A stretch of 64,000 nt of DNA, from the NCBI RefSeq assembly GCF_900103665.1, contig NZ_FNGY01000002.1, positions 310,001 through 374,000 of the forward strand. The letters are read 5' to 3'. Below the pieces are notes generated by a model that saw nothing but the letters and a program-made list of their open reading frames with translations, did not search any database and was not told the DNA's origin. Every line of letters starts with the position of its first letter. Position 1 is the first letter of the stretch. Made by a program: the position numbers and the translations under genes. The stretch comes from Pedobacter steynii (GTDB taxonomy: Bacteria > Bacteroidota > Bacteroidia > Sphingobacteriales > Sphingobacteriaceae). Below, piece by piece: positions 52,841-60,932 of this stretch.

Positions 52841-53465
52841 TTTCAAATTCTAGTTTAATACTTTTCCGTAATTGTGCGAGAATACGCAATTGATTAAAAT
52901 ATCTACTTCTGGCAAAATCTCCCTTTATAAGTGATTTTAATTCCTTTATAATGTAATTTATTGCATATTGATTATTTTGTTTTCCAAAATTAGCTAAAAT
53001 ACCTAATATTTTCACCTCTATGGTGTCTGATTTTATAAATAGTTTATAGTCAATGTCTGTGATCAAAATAAGATTGTAGTGGTATTTATGATTTGGGGTG
53101 TCCAGGAAAGTTGACATACCAGGTTTCTTCTCTTTTAAAAAGATCACGTATTGCTTGATGGGAAGCTGATATTTACGCATCAGCATAATGTTATATTCTG
53201 CCATGCGGTAGACCATTTCTTTTTCATCTTCAAGCTGAAATTCAACCTGCAATACATAGGTATTTCCATCAGTATCAGTTATCTTTTTAAGTGAATCCGG
53301 CTTTCTCTCTTTAGTGTGCTGGATATCGTCGGGTAATTCTTCGCTAACCAAAACATCCAGATTAAGCACGTCCCGAACAATCACCGGAAGCGTCACTTCA
53401 AGATTCTCCCTGATGATTTTGTCGTACTGACTACCTTGTTTTCTATTGTTGTTTTGCTTTTGCAT
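52632..53465 (-). CDS. Rpn family (PD-(D/E)XK) recombination-promoting nuclease / putative transposase
   Basis: The 277-residue protein is a PDDEXK-family nuclease: Asp57 in KPDSLKKI and Glu75-x-Gln77 in VLQVEFQLEDEKEM form the metal site with the family's E-x-Q variant. MVYRMAEYNIMLMRKYQLPIKQYVIFL and the rest are typical Rpn. Residues 211-277 form a separate helical module whose first residue is an internal Met. Rpn nucleases cleave DNA non-specifically, promote RecA-independent recombination and can act in phage defence. Genes are often labelled transposase, but no ends or target duplications are visible here. It is flanked by convergent and divergent unrelated genes in an accessory stretch. 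Confidence 0.88.
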   Translation of the reverse strand: MQKQNNNRKQGSQYDKIIRENLEVTLPVIVRDVLNLDVLVSEELPDDIQHTKERKPDSLKKITDTDGNTYVLQVEFQLEDEKEMVYRMAEYNIMLMRKYQLPIKQYVIFLKEKKPGMSTFLDTPNHKYHYNLILITDIDYKLFIKSDTIEVKILGILANFGKQNNQYAINYIIKELKSLIKGDFARSRYFNQLRILAQLRKSIKLEFENTMQSISTFFKEEDDFFYQRGKKETKEKMSHAVIKNLIIKLGLTDEQAADIIEVDVNFVKNIRAELNNK

Positions 53466-53609
53466 TAAACAAATGTATAAATAATTAATTTAATAAGTGT
53501 AATAAATTTCTTTTAAGTTTATTAATAAGCCTGTATTGTTGATTGAGTGGATACTTAGAAAACCCCGAACTCCGCAATTTTTGTATGTACTCCGGTGATA
53601 CCTGGATTT

Positions 53610-53855
53610 ATGTACCGAATCGAAGTAGAGGGTAATACCAATGGGACATGTTATCGTTTTGATCCTATAGGTAGTGTGGAAGGGTTTGAAGCGCAGAAAA
53701 CCAAAGGCAGCTTTGCTGGAGAAGATGAAGTGGCTGAATCCCCACTGGTAACCTCAGTAATTCCTTACGACAAGGACATGAAAGAATATTGGTTCAATTT
53801 TGAATCGGCTTGTGCAATGTTGCGAAAAGGAGAAGCAATTTTTAACTCAATATGA
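53610..53855 (+). CDS. Small conserved-looking hypothetical protein, translationally coupled to a HAD fragment
   Basis: About 81 residues from ATG 53610; a GTG at 53595 is an alternative start. The sequence MYRIEVEGNTNGTCYRFDPI with GSFAGEDEVAESPLVTSVIPYDKD looks like a real small globular protein with no signal or membrane segment. I do not recognise the family. Its stop overlaps the ATG of a HAD-like gene fragment (ATGA at 53852-53855), showing that the two genes were once translated together. It may be an accessory to the HAD phosphatase; no function can be assigned. Confidence 0.6.
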   Translation: MYRIEVEGNTNGTCYRFDPIGSVEGFEAQKTKGSFAGEDEVAESPLVTSVIPYDKDMKEYWFNFESACAMLRKGEAIFNSI

Positions 53856-53917
53856 AGTTCTTTTTAGATATAGACGGAGTGATGGTTCATGCCAATCCGC
53901 ATAGTATATCGGTTTGA
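53852..53917 (+). pseudogene. Truncated HAD-like hydrolase gene
   Basis: MKFFLDIDGVMVHANPHSISV and then stop. The DIDGVMVHANP segment is the HAD motif I (D-x-D-G-V) start of a well-known Bacteroidota HAD-domain protein that is normally more than 130 residues. Only 21 codons remain, after which homology ends. The next 60 bp in another frame read LNSHSDLSRILNRTPKKG and stop, which may be a remnant of the 3' end or of another gene, suggesting an internal deletion. Confidence 0.7.
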
Positions 53918-53965
53918 ATAGTCATTCGGATTTAAGCAGAATTTTAAATAGAACACCAAAAAAGG

Positions 53966-53999
53966 GTTCCTCTAACTGATCATAGGGGCACTTATTGTT
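53966..53999 (+). terminator. Imperfect hairpin between HAD remnant and hydrolase gene
   Basis: GTTCCTCTA (53966-53974) pairs with TAGGGGCAC (53983-53991) with one mismatch and one wobble over an 8-nt loop, followed by TTATTGTTT. It may terminate the plus-strand unit. Confidence 0.4.
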
Positions 54000-54833
54000 T
54001 TACGGCAATTTTGAAATTAATAATTTTAAATTGTTAACCACCAGGTTCGGCTCGTCAATCATGATAAAATGTCCCGAATTTGTGGTGGCAATATGAGTGA
54101 AATCGGTTACCCCATTTTTTAATAACTCGTGTGCATTATAGAAGATTTGCTTAGCTGATGATGAAGTGCTGGCATCCACTTTCATACTGGTTAATACAAT
54201 TACCGGTACGTTTGGCAAAGAAGGTAAGGTGCCGGCGTATTGTAAGTCTTCTATGAACTCCCTGGCTTCGAGTGTTCCTCCGAAATTTGCACCATTGGCA
54301 TTTTTAGAAGCTTCGTAAAATGCATCTTCCTCAGCCTGAGTTGGATGGCTGTAAAACTCGTGTGAAGAATCAACAAATAAAAGTGCTGCCGTTTTGACTG
54401 GGTTTTTAATCGCATAATCTCTGATGATCATACCGCCCAAGGAGTGCCCGATCAATATGACCTTTCTTCCGTTTGAAAACTTGTCGATTAGACTTTCCAA
54501 TTCGCCTCGTAACCGGTCGATATTTCTTGGGCCCGGACCATTTTCTGATTTCCCATAACCTGCCCGGTCGTACATGAGTATATCAGTAATGCTGCTTATT
54601 TGTGAAGCAACAGCATTGCTGCTCCATACGGTATGATCGTTGCCTAATCCGGATTCAAAAACAACCAGATACTTCGAATTTTTTATTGCGGAGAACGAGG
54701 CAAGTTTGTGGGTGGTTAAACTGACCTTTGTTTCTGTAAAAGCTGGTTTTGAATCGTTCTTTTTTTTGCAGGAAGAAACCAAAAAAAAGCTGGCCAAGGC
54801 CATGAGTATGATTTTTATTTGAGCGTTTTTCAT
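54000..54833 (-). CDS. Alpha/beta hydrolase lipoprotein
   Basis: About 277 residues from ATG 54833; an ATG at 54851 is also in frame but overlaps the promoter's start region. The lipoprotein signal is MKNAQIKIILMALASFFLVSSCKK, so the enzyme is lipid-anchored, probably periplasm-facing. The alpha/beta hydrolase core shows VVFESGLGNDHTVWSS (oxyanion loop), DILMYDRAGYGKSENGPGPR, the nucleophile elbow IGHSLGGM with Ser131, DSSHEF, and the C-terminal NSGHFIMIDEP carrying the catalytic His. Esterase or lactonase activity is likely; the substrate is unknown. It lies 73 bp downstream of the CPBP gene but has its own -7 element. Confidence 0.9.
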   Translation of the reverse strand: MKNAQIKIILMALASFFLVSSCKKKNDSKPAFTETKVSLTTHKLASFSAIKNSKYLVVFESGLGNDHTVWSSNAVASQISSITDILMYDRAGYGKSENGPGPRNIDRLRGELESLIDKFSNGRKVILIGHSLGGMIIRDYAIKNPVKTAALLFVDSSHEFYSHPTQAEEDAFYEASKNANGANFGGTLEAREFIEDLQYAGTLPSLPNVPVIVLTSMKVDASTSSSAKQIFYNAHELLKNGVTDFTHIATTNSGHFIMIDEPNLVVNNLKLLISKLP

Positions 54834-54842
54834 TCCAATTTT

Positions 54843-54856
54843 TTTTCGCAAAGATA
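54843..54856 (-). promoter_or_regulatory. -7 promoter element of the alpha/beta hydrolase gene
   Basis: On the minus strand TATCTTTG runs from 54856 to 54849, an exact TAnnTTTG match, 16 bp before ATG 54833. The -33 element is weak (no TTTG at 19-21 nt). The predicted leader is very short, which favours ATG 54833 over 54851 as the start. Confidence 0.6.
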
Positions 54857-54906
54857 CTTCGGTTAAATGAATAAGTGGAAGAAATTATATTAATAAATTA
54901 ATTTAT

Positions 54907-55599
54907 TTACAGACTGAGCCAGGCTAAAGGGACCATGATTGCGTTGAAAACTGCGTGGAGCAACATGCTGTACTTTAAGCCATATTTTACCCGGATATAT
55001 CCCATTGTTAAACCCCCGAATATCTGAGAGCCAATGTATAGTATAAAAGAAGGATCTGATAAGGTGAGGCCCTTGATGTTACTCATGTGTACATAACCAA
55101 AAATAATTGCCGTATAGTAAAACAGGAATACATAATAGTTTCGGAATACATGAACAGCTTTCAGTCGCTTCAGTTTGTCTGTCAGTATAGTTACAGTCAG
55201 CGTAGCGATGAAAAAGACAATATATATGACGAATAGCAGGTTGTCATTTTTGAGGAAAGATCCGGTAATCAGCGCAGCTGAAATTCCTACAAACCAGATG
55301 CTAACCTTAGGCTTTCTAAGTTGCCATCTAAAGACAAGCTCCTCAAAAAAAGGTGCCAATACCACTGCCAAAAGCATAGCTGCAGGAAATCCATATTTAA
55401 AGAGATCCGAATCCTCATATTTCACAATTAACTGGAATTTCAGGAGCGCGTAATAGCTCAGGATAATGAGAAGGGCAAATGCCAGGTCTAAAATAAGGAG
55501 CCATAACAGCTCTTTCCATACTGCTTTCTTGTCTTTAGACTGCGGGGTTAAGCGGGGGTATTTCAGAAATTGCCAATAGGTGGAGAGTGTTTCAATCAT
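54907..55599 (-). CDS. CPBP family intramembrane glutamic endopeptidase
   Basis: About 230 residues from ATG 55599 (MIETLSTYWQFLKYPRLTP); an in-frame ATG at 55665 would add 22 residues without obvious function. The membrane protein has seven or more helices and the Abi/CPBP motifs: Glu86-Glu87-x-x-x-Arg91 (FFEELVFRW), F-x-x-x-H-like FGYVHMSN, and HAVFNAIM near the C-terminus. CPBP proteases cleave within the membrane and in bacteria are linked to maturation or self-immunity to peptides. There is no peptide gene nearby, so its target is open. Confidence 0.88.
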   Translation of the reverse strand: MIETLSTYWQFLKYPRLTPQSKDKKAVWKELLWLLILDLAFALLIILSYYALLKFQLIVKYEDSDLFKYGFPAAMLLAVVLAPFFEELVFRWQLRKPKVSIWFVGISAALITGSFLKNDNLLFVIYIVFFIATLTVTILTDKLKRLKAVHVFRNYYVFLFYYTAIIFGYVHMSNIKGLTLSDPSFILYIGSQIFGGLTMGYIRVKYGLKYSMLLHAVFNAIMVPLAWLSL

Positions 55600-55666
55600 T
55601 TCAATATCAAGGATTTTTAAAGATAGATAAAGATGTGTGATTCCGGATGGGGATTTTAATTTCAAC

Positions 55667-55703
55667 TGTACGACAGTGTACGCCTACCGTTCGATAATGA
55701 ACG
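55667..55703. promoter_or_regulatory. Two related 16-bp palindromes with 21-bp period upstream of FtsX-type permease
   Basis: TGTACGACAGTGTACG (55667-55682) and CGTTCGATAATGAACG (55688-55703) agree at 11 of 16 positions (nGTnCGAyArTGnACG), and each is a dyad. Their starts are exactly 21 bp apart. The second could also form a small stem (ACCGTTC/GAACGGT). A dimeric repressor or activator binding twice is likely, upstream of the permease (start 55829). Confidence 0.65.
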
Positions 55704-55828
55704 GTTTTATAAAACTAAAAATATTAACAGATTGATATTTAGGTTGTTAATTTGTTTATCACTCTTGGCACAAACTTAGTAAATTGCAGGTCAATCGTAT
55801 TTGTTTAATTGATAAACCAATTGCCGCC

Positions 55829-58201
55829 ATGTTCAGACTCAATTTGAAAATCGCTTTGCGTAATCTCTGGAGAAACAAGACTTCTTCCGTTATTAATATT
55901 GTGGGTTTGGCGGTTGGTTTGTCAGCCTGCCTGCTGTTGCTGTTGTATGTCAATTACGAAATGAACTTCGACCGTCACTTTAAGGATTCGGATAAAGTCT
56001 ATCAGGTGATGACCAATTTTCAGGATGCCACCGGAAAAATTACAAGTACAGGAGGTATACCTGGAAATGGGATTGCCATGGCTATTAGGACTAAAATTCC
56101 AGAGGTTAATGAGCTCAGCCGGATTGGCGGTAATGATGAATCGCTCATTGCCAACAAGGAAAAAGTGTTTAAAATGAGAGACCTCTTTGCTGATCCGGAG
56201 ATCCTCAGAATTTTCAATTACGAGTTTATCACTGGCAATCCATCTACCGCGCTAAATACACCAGATGCGGTAATATTGACAGAAAGTACGGCGAAACTTT
56301 TATTCGGCAGTACCGATGTGTTGAATAAAACGGTCAGGTATCAGAACAGAAATGATCTAAAAGTTACCGGTGTTATTAAAGATCTGCCTACCAATATTTC
56401 ACTTAGGTTTGATTATTTGATGCCCTGGTCTTTTTTTGAAAGCATAAACGATTACGTTAAAAACATGAATTGGGGAGATTTTAACTTTCCGGTAATGGTC
56501 AAAGTTAATGATCCGGCTAATATCGATCTGATCAATTCAAAGGTGAAAAAGCTGTTCAATGAAAATTATACGGCACAAAGGAATGAGAATTTCTTATTCC
56601 CTTTAGTGGACACCCATTTGCATGGCGAATTTCTGAATGGTAAAAGTATAGGTGGCGACATAGAACGTATTTATCTTTTTGTGGCCCTGGCTTTCGGTAT
56701 TCTGCTTGTCGCCTGTATCAATTTCATGAATATGGCCACTGCCAAATCAGAGCGCAGGGCAAAGGAAGTAGGGATCAAAAAAACGATCGGAGCAACCAGC
56801 AGTTCGCTTGTGATCCAGTTTCTCACCGAAGCGATGGTCCTTACCACAGTCGCTGTCCTGATCGCGGTTACCATTGTTGAAGTTACTTTACCCATATTCA
56901 ATAATTTGTTGGGAATCCATATTGCAATCGGTTATACGAATACTAACTATTGGCTGGGCATCCTGGCCGTAGCACTGCTGACCGGCCTTTTATCAGGTAC
57001 CTATCCGGCATTGTTCCTTTCTTCCTTTAACCCGATTCAGACCCTAAAGAAAAAAACAGCAAGGGCAAAACTCATTCCTTTCAACATCAGGCAGGTGCTG
57101 GTGGTGGTACAGTTTTGCTTTGCCATCATACTCATCATCGCTACGCTGGTCATCTATAAACAGATGCAGTTTATCAAAAACAGGCCAATAGGTTATAACA
57201 CCAATTTGTTGGCAGAGATGCCTCAGGACGGGGAATTGAACGGTAAATTTGATTTATTTAAAGAACAGTTGCTAAAAAGCGGGGCGGTTACTGCCCTAAA
57301 CAAATCTTCCAGGGGCATGACCAATGTGGGCAGCTGGTTTTATGGTTTTCAATGGCCGGGAATGGAAGAAAAGGGAAAGGAGATTGTTTTTAACCGTCTC
57401 GAAACCCAATATGATTTTGTGAAGACCAATGGTGTGGAACTGCTGGCAGGCCGCGATTTCTCCCGAGATTTCGCATCAGATAGTGCCGGAATTATGCTGA
57501 GCAGTACAGCGGTAAAGATGATGAAGCTTAAAAATCCCTTAGGAATGAATGTAAATCTCTTTGGGAATCAGCTGAAGGTAATCGGCGTTTTTAAAGATTT
57601 TATCTGGTCTTCTCCTTATCGCTCCGGAAACCCGATGGTGATCATTTTTAATAAAAACCCGGGAGGAAGCATTAACATGCGTTTAAACCCTGCCAACAGT
57701 GTGAGCAGGAATGTGGAGCTGATTTCTGCCATTACCAAAAATATCAATCCGGAATACCCGGTAGAAATCAGTTTTGTCAATGACCTGTTTTTGAAAAAAA
57801 TGCAATCAGAAAAGATACTGGGCATTCTGGCCAACCTGTTTGGTGGTATCGCGATTCTGATCTCTTGCCTGGGGCTTTATGGACTGGTTGCTTACAGTGC
57901 CGAGCAACGTACAAAAGAGTTTGGTGTGCGTCGTGTACTGGGCGCCACAGTTGGCAATATCATGAGGCTCCTCTCGGTTTCCTTTCTGAAAATGGTCTTT
58001 ATCGCCGCATGTATCGGTGTACCTTTGTCTTATTATCTGATGAACAGGTGGCTTACCGGTTTCGAGTTCAGGACCACAATATCATGGCCAATTGTATTGA
58101 TCTCGATAGCAGGAACAGTAATCATCGCATTTTTGACGGTTAGCTTTCAGGCTTATAAGGCAGCAAAAGCCAATCCTGTAGAGGCCTTGAAATACGAGTA
58201 A
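55829..58201 (+). CDS. MacB/FtsX-type ABC transporter permease
   Basis: About 790 residues from ATG 55829 (MFRLNLKIALRNLWRNKTSSVINIVGLAVGLSACLLLLLYV). The frame is open to 55784, but the family starts at MFRLN. Layout: TM1, MacB_PCD periplasmic domain (residues 45-240), three TM helices as the first FtsX domain (VALAFGILLVACINFMNMATAKSERRAKEVGIKKTIGA), a central TM1-like segment with a second periplasmic domain, and the second FtsX domain (FGGIAILISCLGLYGLVAYSAEQRTKEFGVRRVLGATVGNI) ending NPVEALKYE. Such proteins couple to a MacB-like ATPase for mechanotransmission or efflux of peptides and lipids. No ATPase gene is adjacent, so it must use one encoded elsewhere. Confidence 0.95.
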   Translation: MFRLNLKIALRNLWRNKTSSVINIVGLAVGLSACLLLLLYVNYEMNFDRHFKDSDKVYQVMTNFQDATGKITSTGGIPGNGIAMAIRTKIPEVNELSRIGGNDESLIANKEKVFKMRDLFADPEILRIFNYEFITGNPSTALNTPDAVILTESTAKLLFGSTDVLNKTVRYQNRNDLKVTGVIKDLPTNISLRFDYLMPWSFFESINDYVKNMNWGDFNFPVMVKVNDPANIDLINSKVKKLFNENYTAQRNENFLFPLVDTHLHGEFLNGKSIGGDIERIYLFVALAFGILLVACINFMNMATAKSERRAKEVGIKKTIGATSSSLVIQFLTEAMVLTTVAVLIAVTIVEVTLPIFNNLLGIHIAIGYTNTNYWLGILAVALLTGLLSGTYPALFLSSFNPIQTLKKKTARAKLIPFNIRQVLVVVQFCFAIILIIATLVIYKQMQFIKNRPIGYNTNLLAEMPQDGELNGKFDLFKEQLLKSGAVTALNKSSRGMTNVGSWFYGFQWPGMEEKGKEIVFNRLETQYDFVKTNGVELLAGRDFSRDFASDSAGIMLSSTAVKMMKLKNPLGMNVNLFGNQLKVIGVFKDFIWSSPYRSGNPMVIIFNKNPGGSINMRLNPANSVSRNVELISAITKNINPEYPVEISFVNDLFLKKMQSEKILGILANLFGGIAILISCLGLYGLVAYSAEQRTKEFGVRRVLGATVGNIMRLLSVSFLKMVFIAACIGVPLSYYLMNRWLTGFEFRTTISWPIVLISIAGTVIIAFLTVSFQAYKAAKANPVEALKYE

Positions 58202-58227
58202 ATCAGCAGGCGAAAAACCTGCTGATT
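58201..58227. terminator. Bidirectional 10-bp hairpin terminator between permease and TlpA genes
   Basis: AATCAGCAGG (58201-58210) pairs perfectly with CCTGCTGATT (58218-58227) around loop CGAAAAA. The left arm begins in the permease stop codon, and the right arm is 11 bp from the convergent TlpA stop. Confidence 0.8.
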
Positions 58228-58238
58228 GCTCAGATATA

Positions 58239-59420
58239 TTATTTAATGATTTCTTTTAGTTTCTGTTCCAACGCTGTTCCTCTCAGGTTCCTGGCGATGA
58301 TGACATGATTGGGATCAATCAGAAAGTTTTGAGGTATCGCTGTCACGCCATACAGCAAGGCAACCTGGTTTTCAAAGGCCTTCAGGTCCGATACCTGGGT
58401 CCATGTCAGCCCGTCTTTTTTTATAGCGTCAAGCCAGGCCTGTTTGGTATTCCTGCTGTCCAGCGACACACCTAAGATAGTGAAGCCTTTATCCTTATAG
58501 GTCTGGTATGCCTTAACTATCGCAGGATGCTCCGCCCGGCAGGGGGCACACCAGCTGGCCCAAAAGTCGATTAATACATATTTTCCTTTGAAAGAAGACA
58601 GGCTTACTGCTTTGCCATTTATGTCTTGTTGCCTGAAATCTATGGCGCTGTCGCCCACCTTAGCCAGCTTTTGTTCCGCCTTTTTCTGATCATCGAGAAT
58701 TTGGAAGATCCCTTTCTGTCGTTTTTCAAGTATCGCATCTACGCCCGCCTTTAGTCTGGAAGAATTCAATGCTGCAGGCAAGGCCTGGTAAAGCGAATCG
58801 CTTGTTCCTGGCCTTACATATCCGCTGCTGATCAGTACGCAGCTGAGGTATGGACTAATTGGAGATTCAGGGTTGTCGATGGCGTAAGTAATCATATCGC
58901 TCAGCGAGCGGCCAAATAAGTTGGTCATTCTCTTCGATACTTCTGCCTTTAAGGATTCATCGGTTTTATAGCCCTCACTGTCTTTAATTTTCTGTAACGC
59001 GGCCGACTCTGTAATGGCGAATGCGGTGACCTTAAGAAATTCCTTATGGGCAATTGCTCCGCTGCCGGTTATCGTGGAACGGCTAAGGGATTGGTCGGAT
59101 ACGATGTCTATCGTGCCCTGATCCAGCATCAGGTTTATCCGCTCTTTATTTGTTAACGGGGCATCTTTAACGAACGCGAGGGTAGCCATAACAGACGTTT
59201 CAAGATCGCCCTTAAAGGTGTATTTGCCATGCGCTACAACAGCACTGTCTGCAGGCTTTTCTGCAATGGCATCATACCTGAGATAGACTTTTCCGGGTAC
59301 AGACGGCATATTAACAAAGCTGCCATTGATGCTGAAGTTCTTTTTTGTCTGCGCCTGAAGGGCCGTGAACGATATAGCGACAAGCATCAATAAGCCCGTT
59401 CTGATGGTTAGGTGTTTCAT
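58239..59420 (-). CDS. TlpA-like thiol-disulfide oxidoreductase with DUF4369 N-terminal domain
   Basis: About 393 residues from ATG 59420, giving signal peptide MKHLTIRTGLLMLVAISFTALQAQ; an in-frame ATG at 59468 is less likely. The N-terminal DUF4369 beta domain (FSINGSFVNMPSVPGKVYLRYDAIA) precedes a helical linker and a thioredoxin/AhpC-TSA domain from about residue 250 with the active site WCAPC (Cys291 and Cys294) in VLIDFWASWCAPCRAEHPAI and the cis-Pro segment VTAIPQNFLID. It is periplasmic. It is the last gene of a SusC-SusD-TlpA unit, an arrangement common in Pedobacter and often thought to handle peptides or other oxidisable substrates rather than sugars. Confidence 0.93.
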   Translation of the reverse strand: MKHLTIRTGLLMLVAISFTALQAQTKKNFSINGSFVNMPSVPGKVYLRYDAIAEKPADSAVVAHGKYTFKGDLETSVMATLAFVKDAPLTNKERINLMLDQGTIDIVSDQSLSRSTITGSGAIAHKEFLKVTAFAITESAALQKIKDSEGYKTDESLKAEVSKRMTNLFGRSLSDMITYAIDNPESPISPYLSCVLISSGYVRPGTSDSLYQALPAALNSSRLKAGVDAILEKRQKGIFQILDDQKKAEQKLAKVGDSAIDFRQQDINGKAVSLSSFKGKYVLIDFWASWCAPCRAEHPAIVKAYQTYKDKGFTILGVSLDSRNTKQAWLDAIKKDGLTWTQVSDLKAFENQVALLYGVTAIPQNFLIDPNHVIIARNLRGTALEQKLKEIIK

Positions 59421-59484
59421 TTGTTTTTTATTTGAATCATAAATTTTGACCATAGGAAGCCATGTCATATATGAGCTTAGTGAT

Positions 59485-60921
59485 TTAGTTATAACCCGGA
59501 GCCTGGGTTAAATTAGGATTGGCAAAAATATCCGCTGCCGGTATAGGCCATATTTGCTTCTGACTAGTCCAGATACCACCTTTCAGCGGGGCAGCAACCG
59601 ACATTACCGCATCAACTGTTCCGGTACGTTTTAAGTCGAAGAAACGATGGCCATGTTCTGTGAAAAGCTCTGTGCGGCGTTCCTTCGCGATGGCGGCCAG
59701 TACTTCTGTTTTATCCGATGCAGGTGTACCTGTTAAACCAGCCCGGCTTCTCAGGGAGTTGATATCGCTTTGTGCGCCTGGAAGATTGTTCTGCTGGGCC
59801 CTTGCTTCAGCACGGATCAGGTACTGTTCTCCAAGTCTCAGCATCACGATGTTTTCTATGCCGTTTACACTGCTTTTATATTTGCTCACAAAATAATAGG
59901 TTTGTGGCAGCGCAGGCGGAACCGGGCTTGTGGTTGTTTTGCTGGCCCATCTTGTTAACCTTTGATCTGTACTTTCAAAAGCAGAAATTAAGGAAGGACT
60001 TAATGCGGCATAGATGCCTAAGCTATTCACCGTTGCTGGTGGTAAGAGCACCGCAGGAGCATTATTATAATAAATCCTGAATTCCCTTACATACGGTTCA
60101 CTTGCATTCGTTTCGACTGTGAATGACCAGATGGTTTCTCTGCTGGCAGCCAGAAAAGTTTGTGGAGGCGCGGGCAATTCGTAAGTCGCCGTACTTGAAA
60201 TCAGGGCATTTGCCTGTTCTTCAGCTTTAGCCCATTCGCCGGCATACAGGTAAACCCTTGCCAACAGTGCTGTTGCTGCCATTTTGTTCGGGCGACCGCG
60301 GCTAGTTGTAACCGTGCCGGCAGCATTCCTGTAATCAGTGCTCAACAAGGATTGTGCCTGCAGCAAATCAGCAATCACCTGCTTGTATACTTCAGCTTTA
60401 GGTGTCCTGCCCAGCACATTATTGACCCTGAAATCTGAACTCGTTACCAGGGGCACATCCCCATAAAGATTGGTTAAGGAAAAATGCAGGAAGGCGCGTA
60501 AAAATAACGCTTCTCCTATCCACTGGTTTTTGTAATTGATCACAGATGTCGAAGCATTTATCCCTTCAATGGCCAGGTTGCAATCGTAAATATAAGTATA
60601 GAAACTGGTCCAGTATTTACCAGTAAGGTTATTGCTGACGGTATTGTTATAAAAAGCAACGTTATCTGCTTTGAGTGAATAATTAGTCAGCTCATCGCTG
60701 TATTCCGCAGCAAGAAAACCAATGCTTTCTCCGTCAAAGGCTTGTGAACCAGCCATACTGCCCAATATATGACTGATCTGCGCTGCCACTGATTTGTCAT
60801 TGGTAAACGCGCTTGATCCTGATATTTTATCAACAGGAAGCGGAATGGTTAAATATTTTTTACAGCTTGTTGTCAGGGTGACTGCAAGCAGGCATATTGC
60901 AAATATATTTTGAGTTTTCAT
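59485..60921 (-). CDS. SusD/RagB family lipoprotein
   Basis: The 478-residue lipoprotein has signal MKTQNIFAICLLAVTLTTSCKK. SusD features are NQWIGEALFLRAFLHFSLTNLYGDVPLV in the N-terminal helices, MAATALLARVYLYAGEWAKAEE, MLRLGEQYLIRAEARAQQNN, SLRSRAGL, and IAKERRTELFTEHGHRFFDLKR with the closing LTQAPGYN. It is shorter than the SusD of the upstream PUL, as expected for the RagB-like branch. It partners the SusC encoded 11 bp upstream and is 64 bp before the TlpA gene. Substrate is unknown; peptides are possible by analogy with RagAB. Confidence 0.95.
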   Translation of the reverse strand: MKTQNIFAICLLAVTLTTSCKKYLTIPLPVDKISGSSAFTNDKSVAAQISHILGSMAGSQAFDGESIGFLAAEYSDELTNYSLKADNVAFYNNTVSNNLTGKYWTSFYTYIYDCNLAIEGINASTSVINYKNQWIGEALFLRAFLHFSLTNLYGDVPLVTSSDFRVNNVLGRTPKAEVYKQVIADLLQAQSLLSTDYRNAAGTVTTSRGRPNKMAATALLARVYLYAGEWAKAEEQANALISSTATYELPAPPQTFLAASRETIWSFTVETNASEPYVREFRIYYNNAPAVLLPPATVNSLGIYAALSPSLISAFESTDQRLTRWASKTTTSPVPPALPQTYYFVSKYKSSVNGIENIVMLRLGEQYLIRAEARAQQNNLPGAQSDINSLRSRAGLTGTPASDKTEVLAAIAKERRTELFTEHGHRFFDLKRTGTVDAVMSVAAPLKGGIWTSQKQIWPIPAADIFANPNLTQAPGYN

Positions 60922-60932
60922 GATACTGCTGT

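Noticed and set aside
52401..53465. Insertion sequence (Rpn genes are often labelled transposase)
   Set aside because: No terminal inverted repeats, target duplication or DDE/HUH motifs are visible. The repeat present is internal to the coding sequence.
53465..53477. TACATTTG as promoter of the Rpn gene
   Set aside because: It is an exact -7 match on the minus strand but only 4 bp from the ATG, with no -33 element, so transcription would start inside the gene.
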